Shown: piece after piece, positions 16,959 to 26,439 of the stretch
How positions within the stretch are numbered: the stretch's first letter is position 1
Layout of the letters: every line of letters starts with the position of its first letter
DNA from: an uncultured Mucilaginibacter sp.
Lineage (GTDB): Bacteria; Bacteroidota; Bacteroidia; Sphingobacteriales; Sphingobacteriaceae
Length of the DNA: 54,483 bases
NCBI GenBank assembly: GCA_903866915.1
Contig: CAIPPO010000093.1
Span: forward strand, 1-54,483
Direction of reading: 5' to 3'
Notes under the pieces: generated by a model
Told to the model about the DNA's origin: nothing
The model's database searches: none
What the model saw: only the letters and a program-made list of their open reading frames with translations
Position numbers and translations under genes: made by a program

Positions 16959-19121
16959 ATGTTTGAGCCTAAAAAAATATACCTGTTTTTATCGCTTTGT
17001 ATTGCGGCAACATGCTATACAAATGCGCAAATCCCAGTTTACAAAGATGCTGGCAAACCGCTTGATGAACGGGTGCATGACCTGGTATCACGATTAACGG
17101 TACAAGAAAAGGTTTCATTGCTGGGCTATAATAGTAAAGCTATTCCCCGGCTCGGCATTCCTGCCTACAACTGGTGGAATGAGGGCTTACATGGCGTTGC
17201 CCGGGCCGGAGAAGCTACCATCTTTCCACAAGCCATCGGTATGGCAGCTACGTTTGATCCCGACCTGGTAAAACAAGTTTCAACAGTGATATCAACTGAG
17301 GCAAGGGCAAAATATAACCTGGCTACTGCGCAGGACAGGCATTTGCAATATATGGGTCTAACTTTCTGGACGCCCAACATCAACATATTTCGCGACCCGC
17401 GTTGGGGACGCGGACAGGAAACATACGGCGAGGACCCCTATCTGACGGCAGCCATTGGTACTGCCTTTGTCCGGGGGCTGCAGGGAGATGATCCTCGTTA
17501 CCTCAAAGCTTCAGCAACAGCCAAACACTTTGCTGTACACAGTGGTCCGGAAGCTGTGCGCGACCGTTTTGATGCCCTGGTAGATGAAAAGGATTTCCGG
17601 GAAACTTACCTTTATGCGTTTCACACCCTGGTGAACGCAGGTGTTGAATCGGTGATGAGTGCCTATAACCGGGTTAATGGTGTGCCTAATTCAGTCAATA
17701 AGCGACTGCTAACCGACATACTCCGCAAAGAATGGGGCTTTAAAGGACATGTGGTTACAGATTGCGGCGCTTTGGATGATGTATTCGAAACCCATAAAAC
17801 CTTACCCAATGCGTTAGAAACCGCTGCTGCTGCAATCAAAGCAGGTATCAACCTCGATTGCTCAACCGTGTTGCAGGATGACGTGATCAAAGCAATCGAT
17901 CAAAAGTTGTTGACCGTGAAAGAACTCGACCAGCGCTTATTTGAATTGCTCCGAACAGAATTCAAATTAGGTTTTTACGACGATGCTAAAAGCTCTCCCT
18001 ATTACAGTTATGGTACGGACAGCGTGCATAATGAAGCACACATTACACTGGCCAGGAAAGTAGCACAGCAGAGCATGGTGTTGCTCAAAAACAACAATAA
18101 TATAATGCCGCTTAGCAAAAGCAAATACCCAAGCCTGATGATCATCGGTCCGAATGCCGCTTCCTTTGATGCCATGATCGGAAACTACCATGGTGTTAGC
18201 AGCAAGGTTGTCAATTTTGTAGAAGGTATTACAAATGCTGTCGGTCCCGAAACAAGGGTCGAGTACGATTTGGGTTCAGATTATACAGATACAACGCACT
18301 TCGGCGGTACCTGGGCAGCCGGGAATGCTGATGTAACTATTGCAGTGATTGGCCTTTCACCAATACTTGAAGGTGAAGCAGGAGACGCGTTTCTTTCAAA
18401 ATCAGGTGGCGATAAAAAGGATTTGAGTTTGCCATTGAGCGAGATAAAGTTCATGAAAGCGCTGCGTAATGGTGTTGGTAGTAAACCGATTATCGCCGTT
18501 ATTACGGCAGGTAGCGACGTGGATGTTTCAGCAATTGAACCCTACGCAGATGCCATCGTTTTTGCCTGGTACCCGGGTGAACAGGGCGGCAATGCTTTTG
18601 CAGACCTGTTGTTCGGTAAATATTCTCCTTCGGGACACTTACCGGTTACTTTTTACCGGTCGATTAACGATGTTCCCGATTACCAAAATTATGCGATGAA
18701 AGGGCGTACTTACCGTTATTTTGATGGCCCGGTTCAATACCCATTTGGGTTCGGATTAAGTTACACATCTTTTACCTACCAGGCTTACAAATCGCCCTTT
18801 AGCAGTTATAAATTAAAAGACACAATTACTGTTAAGCTAAATGTTAAAAACACTGGAAAGATTGATGCCGGCGAAGTAGTACAGGCCTATATCCAATATC
18901 CGGATGTTGATCGGATGCCTTTCAAAGAGCTTAAAGCGTTTAATAGAGTAAATGTGCAGCATGGCGGAGAACAAACGGTAACCATTAAAATTCCGGTAAG
19001 CGACCTTCAAAAATGGGACCTAAAGAAAAATAGCTGGGTGTTGTACCCTGGTGAATACCAATTGGTGTTAGGCAGCAACTCGCAGGACAAAAAACTCAGC
19101 TTTAAATTTGATCTGGAATAA
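16959..19121 (+). CDS. GH3 glycoside hydrolase, beta-xylosidase/beta-glucosidase type
   Basis: A 720-residue secreted glycosidase from the ATG at 16959, which gives the signal peptide MFEPKKIYLFLSLC...NAQ; the frame opens 63 bases earlier but that extension is not signal-like. The GH3 N-domain includes NWWNEGLHGVARAG, a string typical of xylosidase-type members, TAKHFAVHSGPE (K189, H190) and VVTDCGALDD with nucleophile D268. The alpha/beta C-domain and a terminal fibronectin-like domain (from about YTSFTYQAYKSP) are complete. It should cleave terminal beta-linked sugars, probably xylose, from plant oligosaccharides. It is divergent from the fucosidase gene. Confidence 0.92.
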   Translation: MFEPKKIYLFLSLCIAATCYTNAQIPVYKDAGKPLDERVHDLVSRLTVQEKVSLLGYNSKAIPRLGIPAYNWWNEGLHGVARAGEATIFPQAIGMAATFDPDLVKQVSTVISTEARAKYNLATAQDRHLQYMGLTFWTPNINIFRDPRWGRGQETYGEDPYLTAAIGTAFVRGLQGDDPRYLKASATAKHFAVHSGPEAVRDRFDALVDEKDFRETYLYAFHTLVNAGVESVMSAYNRVNGVPNSVNKRLLTDILRKEWGFKGHVVTDCGALDDVFETHKTLPNALETAAAAIKAGINLDCSTVLQDDVIKAIDQKLLTVKELDQRLFELLRTEFKLGFYDDAKSSPYYSYGTDSVHNEAHITLARKVAQQSMVLLKNNNNIMPLSKSKYPSLMIIGPNAASFDAMIGNYHGVSSKVVNFVEGITNAVGPETRVEYDLGSDYTDTTHFGGTWAAGNADVTIAVIGLSPILEGEAGDAFLSKSGGDKKDLSLPLSEIKFMKALRNGVGSKPIIAVITAGSDVDVSAIEPYADAIVFAWYPGEQGGNAFADLLFGKYSPSGHLPVTFYRSINDVPDYQNYAMKGRTYRYFDGPVQYPFGFGLSYTSFTYQAYKSPFSSYKLKDTITVKLNVKNTGKIDAGEVVQAYIQYPDVDRMPFKELKAFNRVNVQHGGEQTVTIKIPVSDLQKWDLKKNSWVLYPGEYQLVLGSNSQDKKLSFKFDLE

Positions 19122-19147
19122 CCACGTGATACTATTTTAGTAAATGG

Positions 19148-20122
19148 CTATTGACGAAGCAACTTTGCATTGATCATATATGAAAATTCGCCAAAATCAA
19201 ATATTATGGAGCCAAAATCACCTGGTTTCCCTTCAATTTTTCTTGCTTCGATTCGGCTAAAAGCTTTTTGGGCTTTCATCACTTCTGCCGGATCAACTAC
19301 AGGAATGTTATGGGCAGGCAATACCCGGGAAGCTTTTGAGGCTAATACTGCCATCTTGTTTATGCTGCGACGGTAGACTTTTAAATCGGTAGCTTCATCA
19401 AATAGAAAAATTGGACCGATATAAAAACTATCACCGGTCGACAAATAGCCGGTCTTCAACTCAAACAGACAAATAGCATCCGGAGCATGCCCCGGCGTTG
19501 TGATCACCTGAATTCTACGGTTTCCCAGATCAATGATATGATTATCGTCAATGAATTTACTTACTTTAAACGGATGGGTATAATAAGCTGCAGTATCTAA
19601 TTGCGGTAATCGCGTATTACAAAAAGCTTCCGGCGTAACCTCATTCCTTACTTGCAGGTGGGTGTATCCATTAGCAGCGTTTGCTCTGGTATAAGAGGTA
19701 TTCATCGCCAGTATTTCACTAAATTCATGATTGCTGCCAATATGGTCGAAATGGGTATGGGAGTTGAGCACGATGATCGGAAGCTGCGTTAGTTCTTTCA
19801 CAACCAATGAAATCGAATCCATCCCCATGCCGGTATCGAACAGCAATGCTTTCTTGTTACCAATAATGAGATAGGCTATAGTTTCTTCATAATTATAGGG
19901 CTCAGCAATTGCAAATACATGGTTCCCAACATCATAAACCTTGAACCAGGGTCTGCTTGTTTTAATTTCCTTCAACTTCAGCAATTCAGGGCGCAATGCT
20001 TTGTCGCACCATCCCTTACTTTTATCTGTTGTGAGCGATTGTGCAGATACATTTCCTGAACATGCTATTGAAAGCAGAATCACCAAAATTCCTAACCTAT
20101 ACCCTAAACTCTTCATCCTCAT
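19148..20122 (-). CDS. Exported metallo-beta-lactamase-fold hydrolase
   Basis: A 324-residue protein with an N-terminal signal peptide (hydrophobic GILVILLSIACSGNVSAQ; a lipoprotein cysteine is possible but the box is imperfect) and an MBL domain. The zinc motif HTHFDH is at 122-127, preceded by LLFDTGMGMDS; TPGHAPD and LPAHN supply later metal or structural positions. It should hydrolyse an ester, thioester or lactam in the periplasm; the substrate is not readable and beta-lactamase activity should not be assumed. It begins 10 bases after the DUF4403 gene ends, implying co-transcription, and converges with the GH3 gene. Confidence 0.85.
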   Translation of the reverse strand: MRMKSLGYRLGILVILLSIACSGNVSAQSLTTDKSKGWCDKALRPELLKLKEIKTSRPWFKVYDVGNHVFAIAEPYNYEETIAYLIIGNKKALLFDTGMGMDSISLVVKELTQLPIIVLNSHTHFDHIGSNHEFSEILAMNTSYTRANAANGYTHLQVRNEVTPEAFCNTRLPQLDTAAYYTHPFKVSKFIDDNHIIDLGNRRIQVITTPGHAPDAICLFELKTGYLSTGDSFYIGPIFLFDEATDLKVYRRSINKMAVLASKASRVLPAHNIPVVDPAEVMKAQKAFSRIEARKIEGKPGDFGSIIFDFGEFSYMINAKLLRQ

Positions 20123-20132
20123 TTTGTTCAGA

Positions 20133-21542
20133 TTACATTACTACTTTTACTTTGATCTGCCCATTTGACAAGGTTCGAATGATCAGTTTTTCCTGCGTTG
20201 GGTAAATGGCCTCAATATTAAGGTCTTTAATGCTTACATCAGAGTGGATACCATTACCCATATCCCGGCTCATATTAGTCTGCACATTAACTTTGGTGTC
20301 GGCCAGGAAACTGGTGAAATCGTAGGTGGCCCGCTGGCGAATCATATCCGTAATCTTGCCATTAAACATCCATCTAGCGGCTTTTAGCATCCATGCCTGG
20401 GTTTGAATGTCAAATGTCAGATCCGGAAACGATAAAACGTGTGTTGCCGGATTGTAGTTAGGTGTTGCAACCAGGTAAATGGTGCCCGTTGTTGACCCTT
20501 TAAAATCAACTTGCATCACTACTTTATTGCCTAACCCCGATATTTTGATTTTATCAACAGTAAAAGTTTTTCCTACAACATCGGCGCTTTGTCCGGAAAC
20601 CTGCTGATTGACATAATTGTTAAGGTGATCGTAACTTTCTAACACATCAAGGTAAACATTAAACCCGTTGGCCGGCGTGTATGCCGATAAGTTAGGCATA
20701 GGCTTTATTGGCTGCGGCGTACTTGTGGTAGTAAATACCGGTTTTGCCGACAAACCAACTGAAAATGTCAGTAATGATCCATTCAAACTAAAACTGCTCA
20801 GTCTTACCGCTTCCGGATTGATATAAACGTAACCAATATCGCTCACTTTAGTCTCGATCGCCAGATTGTTCCAAATTTGCTGCACCATTGGTTTAACATT
20901 GTAGGCAGCAATTTTAGCATCTACCATTTTACCAAGGTCGTTTAATGGGCCGTTGATATACTGGATCAAACGATCTGTAACATCTATTGCTCCCATTACC
21001 ACATTGCAACGGTCCAGGGGTTTTGGCGCCGGAAATAAAACAGTTTTAGATTTCAGGTGAAAATCCGTTGTCACATTAATCGTCGATTGGTACGAAATCT
21101 GCATATGCCTTGGCGGTTCATCGCCCCAGCCGCATTGCGCCGAAACTACGGGTACAACAGGCTGTGGCCCCGAACCCAACAGCGTTGCACATTTGGCGCA
21201 GTAAGATGCGTTAAACCCATAAGCCCCAACAAAACTCAGGTTAACGACGTTGTTTTTGCCCGTTATTGTAAAGGGGGTACGGGTAAATAGGTATTGATAT
21301 CGCAAACCCTCACACGGCTGTTGGTTGTCAGAGTACTTGGTGGGTACCGAGTTTTCGGCCTGCACAAAATAACTTTTAAGGTCGACTGTAACCGGTACTT
21401 CTACATTGGACACCGGTTGAACAAGCGCTGGTATATCAGCTGATGCAACCGGAGTTGGTGCCAGCGCTTTAGTGGTTGCACACGAGTAAAACATTACCGG
21501 TAATGCAATCGCTGTCAAAAATTGTGTAAGGTTAAATTTCAT
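20133..21542 (-). CDS. DUF4403-family lipoprotein
   Basis: A 469-residue protein with a lipoprotein-like signal (MKFNLTQFLT...FYSC, lipid cysteine C21). The body resembles DUF4403 proteins: an early segment with several cysteines (ASYCAKCATL, SAQCGWGDEPP) then long beta-rich repeats ending RTLSNGQIKVKV. Such proteins are envelope-associated and have no established function; the repeated beta architecture could suggest lipid or ligand binding, which is speculative. It is the first gene of a two-gene unit with the MBL-fold hydrolase and is divergent from htpG across about 250 bases. Confidence 0.75.
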   Translation of the reverse strand: MKFNLTQFLTAIALPVMFYSCATTKALAPTPVASADIPALVQPVSNVEVPVTVDLKSYFVQAENSVPTKYSDNQQPCEGLRYQYLFTRTPFTITGKNNVVNLSFVGAYGFNASYCAKCATLLGSGPQPVVPVVSAQCGWGDEPPRHMQISYQSTINVTTDFHLKSKTVLFPAPKPLDRCNVVMGAIDVTDRLIQYINGPLNDLGKMVDAKIAAYNVKPMVQQIWNNLAIETKVSDIGYVYINPEAVRLSSFSLNGSLLTFSVGLSAKPVFTTTSTPQPIKPMPNLSAYTPANGFNVYLDVLESYDHLNNYVNQQVSGQSADVVGKTFTVDKIKISGLGNKVVMQVDFKGSTTGTIYLVATPNYNPATHVLSFPDLTFDIQTQAWMLKAARWMFNGKITDMIRQRATYDFTSFLADTKVNVQTNMSRDMGNGIHSDVSIKDLNIEAIYPTQEKLIIRTLSNGQIKVKVVM

Positions 21543-21736
21543 TGCTGTAAAAATAATAAAGCTTTCAAATACTGGCTAAGTTTTCTCAAAATCGTCCGGC
21601 AGAAAAAATATGTTGTCCAATAAAAGTATTTTCCAGTAGTATTGGTTTGATTTAAACGGATACTTAAACCAATTTTCGCCTGCTGCAGCATAATAGCAAT
21701 TAAATAAACCCTGCCATTTTGACAACTCACACTCTT

Positions 21737-21752
21737 TTGGAACAAGCATTGA
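21737..21752 (+). promoter_or_regulatory. Sigma-54-like -24/-12 promoter of htpG
   Basis: TTGGAACAAGCATTGA matches the sigma-54 pattern TTGGcAC-N5-TTGc at the GG, AC and TTG positions with the correct -24 to -12 spacing. The -12 element ends GA instead of GC. It would start transcription about 34 bases before the htpG start codon. Confidence 0.4.
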
Positions 21753-21797
21753 GGATGTAAGTCTATAAATTCAATAATTCTAAAACCGTTATATATT

Positions 21798-23678
21798 ATG
21801 CAAGAAAAAGGAACGATTTCGATACATACCGAAAACATTTTCCCGATCATTAAAAAATTCCTCTATTCAGATCACGAGATATTCCTTCGTGAACTTGTTT
21901 CTAACGCGGTCGATGCGACACAAAAGTTAAAAAGATTGAGTTCCCTCGGTCAGGTGAAAGGCGATGTAGGCGACCTGCGCGTCGAAATAGCTTTTGATGA
22001 GGCCAAAAAAACCATCACCATTTCCGACAATGGTATTGGCATGACTGCCGAAGAGATTAAGAAATACATCAACCAGATTGCATTTTCGGGTGCAACTGAG
22101 TTTATGGAAAAATTCAAGGAAGCTAATGATGCTAATGAGATCATCGGTCGTTTTGGTTTAGGTTTTTACTCTGCCTTTATGGTGGCCGACAGGGTTGATA
22201 TTGAAACACTCTCCTACCAGGAAGGTGCAGATCCGGCTCGCTGGACCTGTGATGGCAGTACTGAGTTTGAGTTGAGCGAAGGTAGCCTGACTGAGCGCGG
22301 TACCGAGATCACGCTGCATATCAACGCTGATTCTGAAGAATTTCTATCCAAATACCGTTTGCAGGAAATATTGGACAAATATTGCCGCTTTCTACCTGTG
22401 CCAATCATTTTTGGAACCAAAACCGAAGAAGAACCCGATGGCGAAGATGAGGAAGGCAAACCAAAGTACAAATCGGTTGAGTTACCAAATGTGATCAACG
22501 ATACCAACCCGATCTGGACCAAATCGCCTATCGATTTGAAGGATGAGGATTACCTGGAGTTTTATAAACAGCTTTATCCTTTCTCGGAAGAACCTTTGTT
22601 CTGGATACATCTGAACGTTGATTATCCGTTTAACCTTACAGGTGTACTTTACTTCCCTAAAGTTAAAAACGAGTTCGATTTTCAACGTAATAAGATCAAA
22701 TTGTACTCACGCCAGGTATTTATTACCGATGAAGTAAAAGACATCGTCCCGGAATTCCTGATGCTGCTGCATGGTGTTATTGATTCACCTGATATTCCGT
22801 TAAACGTATCACGCAGCTTTTTACAGGCCGACAGCAATGTTAAGAAGATCAATACCTATATCACCAAAAAAGTAGCTGATAAATTGGCAGAACTATTTAA
22901 GAACGATCGTGCAGGGTATGAAGAAAAATGGCCCGATATTGGTCTGTTTGTCAAATATGGTATTGTAAGCGATGAGAAGTTCTATGAAAAAGCAAAAGAC
23001 TTTGTTTTGCTTACGAACACCGAAAAGAAAAACTTCACACTTACTGAATATAAAGACAAAGTTTCAGGCGAGCAGACTGACAAGGACGATCGCCTCACTT
23101 ACCTGTATACTACCGATCCTCAAAAACAGGATGCTTTTATTCAGTCGGCCATTAAAAAGGGCTATGATGTGTTGGTATTAAACACGCCTATCGATAATCA
23201 TTTTATTAGCGCGCTTGAGCAGAAGCTGGAAAAGACCTCGTTAAAACGTGTCGATTCGGATGTTGCAGACAAACTCATCAAAAAAGATGATAATCCTCCA
23301 CATATTCTAACAGAAGAGCAATCGAAACAAGTAAAAGATATTTTCGATAAAGCGATCAACCGACCAGCCTACAAAGTGGAACTGGAAAGCTTGAATCCTG
23401 AGGAGCTACCTGTAACCGTGACCATGGACGAATTTATGCGTCGTATGAAAGAAATGGCACAGATGGGCGGCGGAATGGGCTTTTATGGCAGCATGCCGGA
23501 TAATTATAAAGTAGTGATTAACGCTAATCATAAATTGATCAGTAAAATATTAGAGGCTGCAGAAGATGGTCAGACGCAATTAGCGAAACAAGCTTTTGAT
23601 CTGGCTTTGCTGGCCCAGGGATTATTAACAGGTGCTGAACTAACTGATTTTGTCAATAGGAGTATAAACCTTATTTAA
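21798..23678 (+). CDS. htpG: Molecular chaperone HtpG (Hsp90)
   Basis: A 626-residue ATP-dependent cytoplasmic chaperone that remodels client proteins. The GHKL ATPase domain shows FLRELVSNAVDAT (about 35-47) with catalytic Glu and Mg-binding Asn, ITISDNGIGMT (about 74-84) and GRFGLGFYSAFMVAD (116-130). The middle domain has the conserved LNVSRSFLQ segment, and the C-terminal dimerisation region is present. Full-length for bacterial HtpG. It stands alone, between a sigma-54-like site and a strong palindromic terminator. Confidence 0.97.
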   Translation: MQEKGTISIHTENIFPIIKKFLYSDHEIFLRELVSNAVDATQKLKRLSSLGQVKGDVGDLRVEIAFDEAKKTITISDNGIGMTAEEIKKYINQIAFSGATEFMEKFKEANDANEIIGRFGLGFYSAFMVADRVDIETLSYQEGADPARWTCDGSTEFELSEGSLTERGTEITLHINADSEEFLSKYRLQEILDKYCRFLPVPIIFGTKTEEEPDGEDEEGKPKYKSVELPNVINDTNPIWTKSPIDLKDEDYLEFYKQLYPFSEEPLFWIHLNVDYPFNLTGVLYFPKVKNEFDFQRNKIKLYSRQVFITDEVKDIVPEFLMLLHGVIDSPDIPLNVSRSFLQADSNVKKINTYITKKVADKLAELFKNDRAGYEEKWPDIGLFVKYGIVSDEKFYEKAKDFVLLTNTEKKNFTLTEYKDKVSGEQTDKDDRLTYLYTTDPQKQDAFIQSAIKKGYDVLVLNTPIDNHFISALEQKLEKTSLKRVDSDVADKLIKKDDNPPHILTEEQSKQVKDIFDKAINRPAYKVELESLNPEELPVTVTMDEFMRRMKEMAQMGGGMGFYGSMPDNYKVVINANHKLISKILEAAEDGQTQLAKQAFDLALLAQGLLTGAELTDFVNRSINLI

Positions 23679-23696
23679 ACTCAGGTTTAACCTTTT

Positions 23697-23730
23697 AAAA
23701 AAGCGGAAGTAGGCCTACTTCCGCTTTTTT
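23697..23730 (+). terminator. Strong terminator after htpG
   Basis: A perfect palindrome centred near 23713 (AAGCGGAAGTAGG and its complement) with A runs before and a T run after lies 19 bases after the htpG stop. It works in both readings, but htpG is the only gene ending here. Confidence 0.85.
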
Positions 23731-23788
23731 TATGGAATTTTTATTGTATAATTTTGTGGAAAGTGTTAGCGTTATACATCGTGTAAGT

Positions 23789-24277
23789 ATGAAAACTTTA
23801 AAATTGCTATTTGTTCTCGTGCTGATAGTCGGTATTGGAACTACTACAAAAGCGCAAACCACGCGGAGTACCAAAAAAGCTGCCAAACAAGCTGCAATTA
23901 AAAAAAGTATTGAAGGTAGAAATTTCACTTTCGATGCTAATCAGGCTACTCCATTAGCTGGAGCTCCAAAAACACTAACCGGCACTTATGATCTCCATAT
24001 CAAGGCCGATAGTATTATTTCTTTTTTGCCTTATTTCGGCAGGGCTTATTTCGATGTAGGTTATAACGAAACCGATATGGGAATAAAATTCACTTCTACC
24101 AAATTTGATTACCAGGCTGTTGAAAAGAAAAATGGTAGTTGGATCATCACGATCAAGCCGGGCGATGTTAAAAATATTGAGTCGCTAATTTTGTTAATAT
24201 CAGTTGATGGCTACGCTTCGCTTACAGTCACCAGCACCAATCGCGATGTGATCAGTTATGACGGCTATCTTAAGTAG
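23789..24277 (+). CDS. DUF4251 domain-containing exported protein
   Basis: A 162-residue protein from the ATG at 23789, giving the signal peptide MKTLKLLFVLVLIVGIG...KAQ. The longer frame would start inside the htpG terminator and is rejected. After a basic linker (STKKAAKQAAIKKS) the body, from NFTFDANQATP to SYDGYLK, matches the DUF4251 pattern of Bacteroidota: short secreted beta-rich proteins with a YFGRAYFDVGY strand and a C-terminal SYDGYL. Function unknown. It is monocistronic and convergent with eutC. Confidence 0.8.
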   Translation: MKTLKLLFVLVLIVGIGTTTKAQTTRSTKKAAKQAAIKKSIEGRNFTFDANQATPLAGAPKTLTGTYDLHIKADSIISFLPYFGRAYFDVGYNETDMGIKFTSTKFDYQAVEKKNGSWIITIKPGDVKNIESLILLISVDGYASLTVTSTNRDVISYDGYLK

Positions 24278-24305
24278 CAGCAAATTAAAACGGTCAGGTT
24301 AAGGT

Positions 24306-25061
24306 TTACCCTGTTACAGAACCTGCATCGTCTTTTAAAGCTATACCTGAAAGCATCCGTCTAAATGATTCTTGCACCAGGTAAAATATCTTTATCGCGG
24401 CCTGTTTAGCACTAAGTCCATGAGGGCGAATATTCGAGATGCAATTGCGAACCTCATCAGTTAATCCGGGACGGGGATTATAAGTGAGGTAAGCCCCCAT
24501 GCTATCTGCGGCACTTAATCCTGGCCGTTCGCCGATCAGGATAATCGACATCCTTGATCGCAGCAAAAATCCTATATCGTCGGCAATGGCTACCCTTCCC
24601 TGCTTAACAAGGCATAAGGGCCCCAATGTTAATCCGCTTGCTTTTAATTGAGGTAACAGGATCCTTAATAAACTTATTGCATTATGGTTTACCGCTGTGG
24701 CTGAAAGCCCGTCGGCGATAATGATCACTACGTCATTTTCGCGGTTGTAACTTTCCAAAATCTCTGCGGATGTTTCATCCAGTTGACGGCCCAGATCCGG
24801 TCTTTGCAGATACTGCACACGGTACGCAGCTTTGCTGTGCAATTGTACTATTGGCATTTCGAATTCTGCCAGGGTTTCGCCCAATTTATCTACATTAAGT
24901 TCCGAATAGACTGCATCGCGCGCATGGGCATGTGCTAGGTTAAATGCAAGTGATTCTTTGATAGGTATGCTGGATCCTGTTCGCCCCAACCCGATCCTTG
25001 CTGCCGTAAACTCCCTGAGTTGTGCGAAAAATAGGTCATCCAAGGGCTTTATTTCATCCAT
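24306..25061 (-). CDS. eutC: Ethanolamine ammonia-lyase small subunit
   Basis: A 251-residue subunit of the adenosylcobalamin-dependent enzyme that splits ethanolamine into acetaldehyde and ammonia. Family traits include FTAARIGLGRTGSSIP (about 18-33), LAHAHARDAV, DGLSATAVNHNA near residue 117 and a late GERPGLSAADSMGAYLTY. Length is normal. Its start overlaps eutB by 13 bases, indicating coupled translation so that the two subunits are made together. It is the last gene of the eat-eutB-eutC unit. Confidence 0.95.
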   Translation of the reverse strand: MDEIKPLDDLFFAQLREFTAARIGLGRTGSSIPIKESLAFNLAHAHARDAVYSELNVDKLGETLAEFEMPIVQLHSKAAYRVQYLQRPDLGRQLDETSAEILESYNRENDVVIIIADGLSATAVNHNAISLLRILLPQLKASGLTLGPLCLVKQGRVAIADDIGFLLRSRMSIILIGERPGLSAADSMGAYLTYNPRPGLTDEVRNCISNIRPHGLSAKQAAIKIFYLVQESFRRMLSGIALKDDAGSVTG

Positions 25062-26437
25062 AGCGTTTTCATTTGCTGCAATAATTCAACATTACGTTTC
25101 GAATTTAAATTCCCGTTTTCATCGGTAATACCCTGTCGGATCAACCATTGCTCAAACTCAGGGGCTGGTCGAAGCCCAAGTACTTTGCGCAAATAGATCG
25201 CATCATGAAAGGAGGTAGACTGATAGTTCAGCATGATATCATCCGAACCGGGTACGCCCATAATAAAATTACATCCCGCCACACCCAACAATACTAACAG
25301 GTTATCCATATCGTCTTGATCTGCTTCGGCATGGTTGGTATAGCAAATATCTGCGCCCATGGGTAAACCCAATAGTTTACCGCAAAAATGATCTTCAAGC
25401 GCCGCCCGGGTAATTTGTTTGCCATCGTACAGGTATTCGGGTCCTATAAAACCAACAACTGTATTAACCAGTAGCGGTTTGTACCTGCGGGCCACAGCGT
25501 AGCATCTTGCTTCACAGGTTTGCTGATCGACGCCATGATGTGCATTGGCCGACAGCTCACTTCCCTGACCGGTTTCAAAATACATCACATTTTGGCCGAT
25601 ACTACCACGTTTTAAAGACAGCGTTGCATCATAAGCTTCATCGAGCAAAGCTAAACTGATTCCAAAACTTGCGTTGCTTTTTTCCGTGCCGCCTATTGAT
25701 TGAAAGCAGAGGTCAACCGGCAAGCCATTTTTGATTAACTCCATTGTTGTTGTAATATGCGACAAAACACAGGTTTGGGTTGGAATGTCAAATTGCTGCC
25801 GCAGCGCATCCATCAATATCAACAGATTGCCAACTTCGTTCAGGCTGTCTGTCGCGGGGTTGATTCCAATTACTGCATCACCACTGCCCAATAGCAATCC
25901 GTCAATCATGCTTGCTGCTATCCCTTTGGGGTCGTCGGTCGGATGGTTTGGTTGTAACCGGGTCGAAAAATGTCCCTTTAAACCTATTGTATCTCTAAAT
26001 TGGCTTACCACTTCTATTTTATTGGCCACAGCCACCAAATCCTGATTGCGCATCAGTTTTGATACTGCAGCGGCCATTTCTGGTGTAATACCATCAGCAA
26101 CATGCTGTAACACACTTAAGGTTGTATCATCACTCAACAACCAGTCTCTAAACTCGCCAACTGTTAAAGTATTAATTAATTTAAAAGAAGTAACATTATG
26201 ATTATCAAATATTAATCTTGTTATTTCATCACTTTCATAAGGTATGATGGCTTCTTCCAAAAATCTATTTAATGGCACGTCAGCAAGCGCCATTTGAGCT
26301 GCAACACGCTCTTCATAACTTTCGGCCGCCAAACTCGCCAGAACATCACCAGAACGCTGAGGTGAAGCTTTGGCCAACAAAGTTTTCAGGTCACTGAACC
26401 TGTAAACTTTCCGGCCGATAGTATGCTGGTAGCTCAT
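25049..26437 (-). CDS. eutB: Ethanolamine ammonia-lyase large subunit
   Basis: A 462-residue catalytic chain, a TIM-barrel enzyme holding the substrate and, with EutC, adenosylcobalamin. Conserved stretches include GLKGHFSTRLQPNHPTDDP, INPATDSLNEVGNLL, CFQSIGGTEKSNASFG, YFETGQGSELSANAHHGVDQ and NFIMGVPGSDDIMLNYQS. Length equals the usual heavy chain. The start is 2 bases beyond the permease stop. The enzyme needs cobalamin, but no cobalamin riboswitch or reactivase gene (eutA) is visible in this window. Confidence 0.97.
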   Translation of the reverse strand: MSYQHTIGRKVYRFSDLKTLLAKASPQRSGDVLASLAAESYEERVAAQMALADVPLNRFLEEAIIPYESDEITRLIFDNHNVTSFKLINTLTVGEFRDWLLSDDTTLSVLQHVADGITPEMAAAVSKLMRNQDLVAVANKIEVVSQFRDTIGLKGHFSTRLQPNHPTDDPKGIAASMIDGLLLGSGDAVIGINPATDSLNEVGNLLILMDALRQQFDIPTQTCVLSHITTTMELIKNGLPVDLCFQSIGGTEKSNASFGISLALLDEAYDATLSLKRGSIGQNVMYFETGQGSELSANAHHGVDQQTCEARCYAVARRYKPLLVNTVVGFIGPEYLYDGKQITRAALEDHFCGKLLGLPMGADICYTNHAEADQDDMDNLLVLLGVAGCNFIMGVPGSDDIMLNYQSTSFHDAIYLRKVLGLRPAPEFEQWLIRQGITDENGNLNSKRNVELLQQMKTLWMK

Positions 26438-26439
26438 GT

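Noticed and set aside
21539..21850. Minus-strand frame of 103 codons upstream of the DUF4403 gene
   Set aside because: Covers the htpG promoter and start and shows no protein-like pattern.
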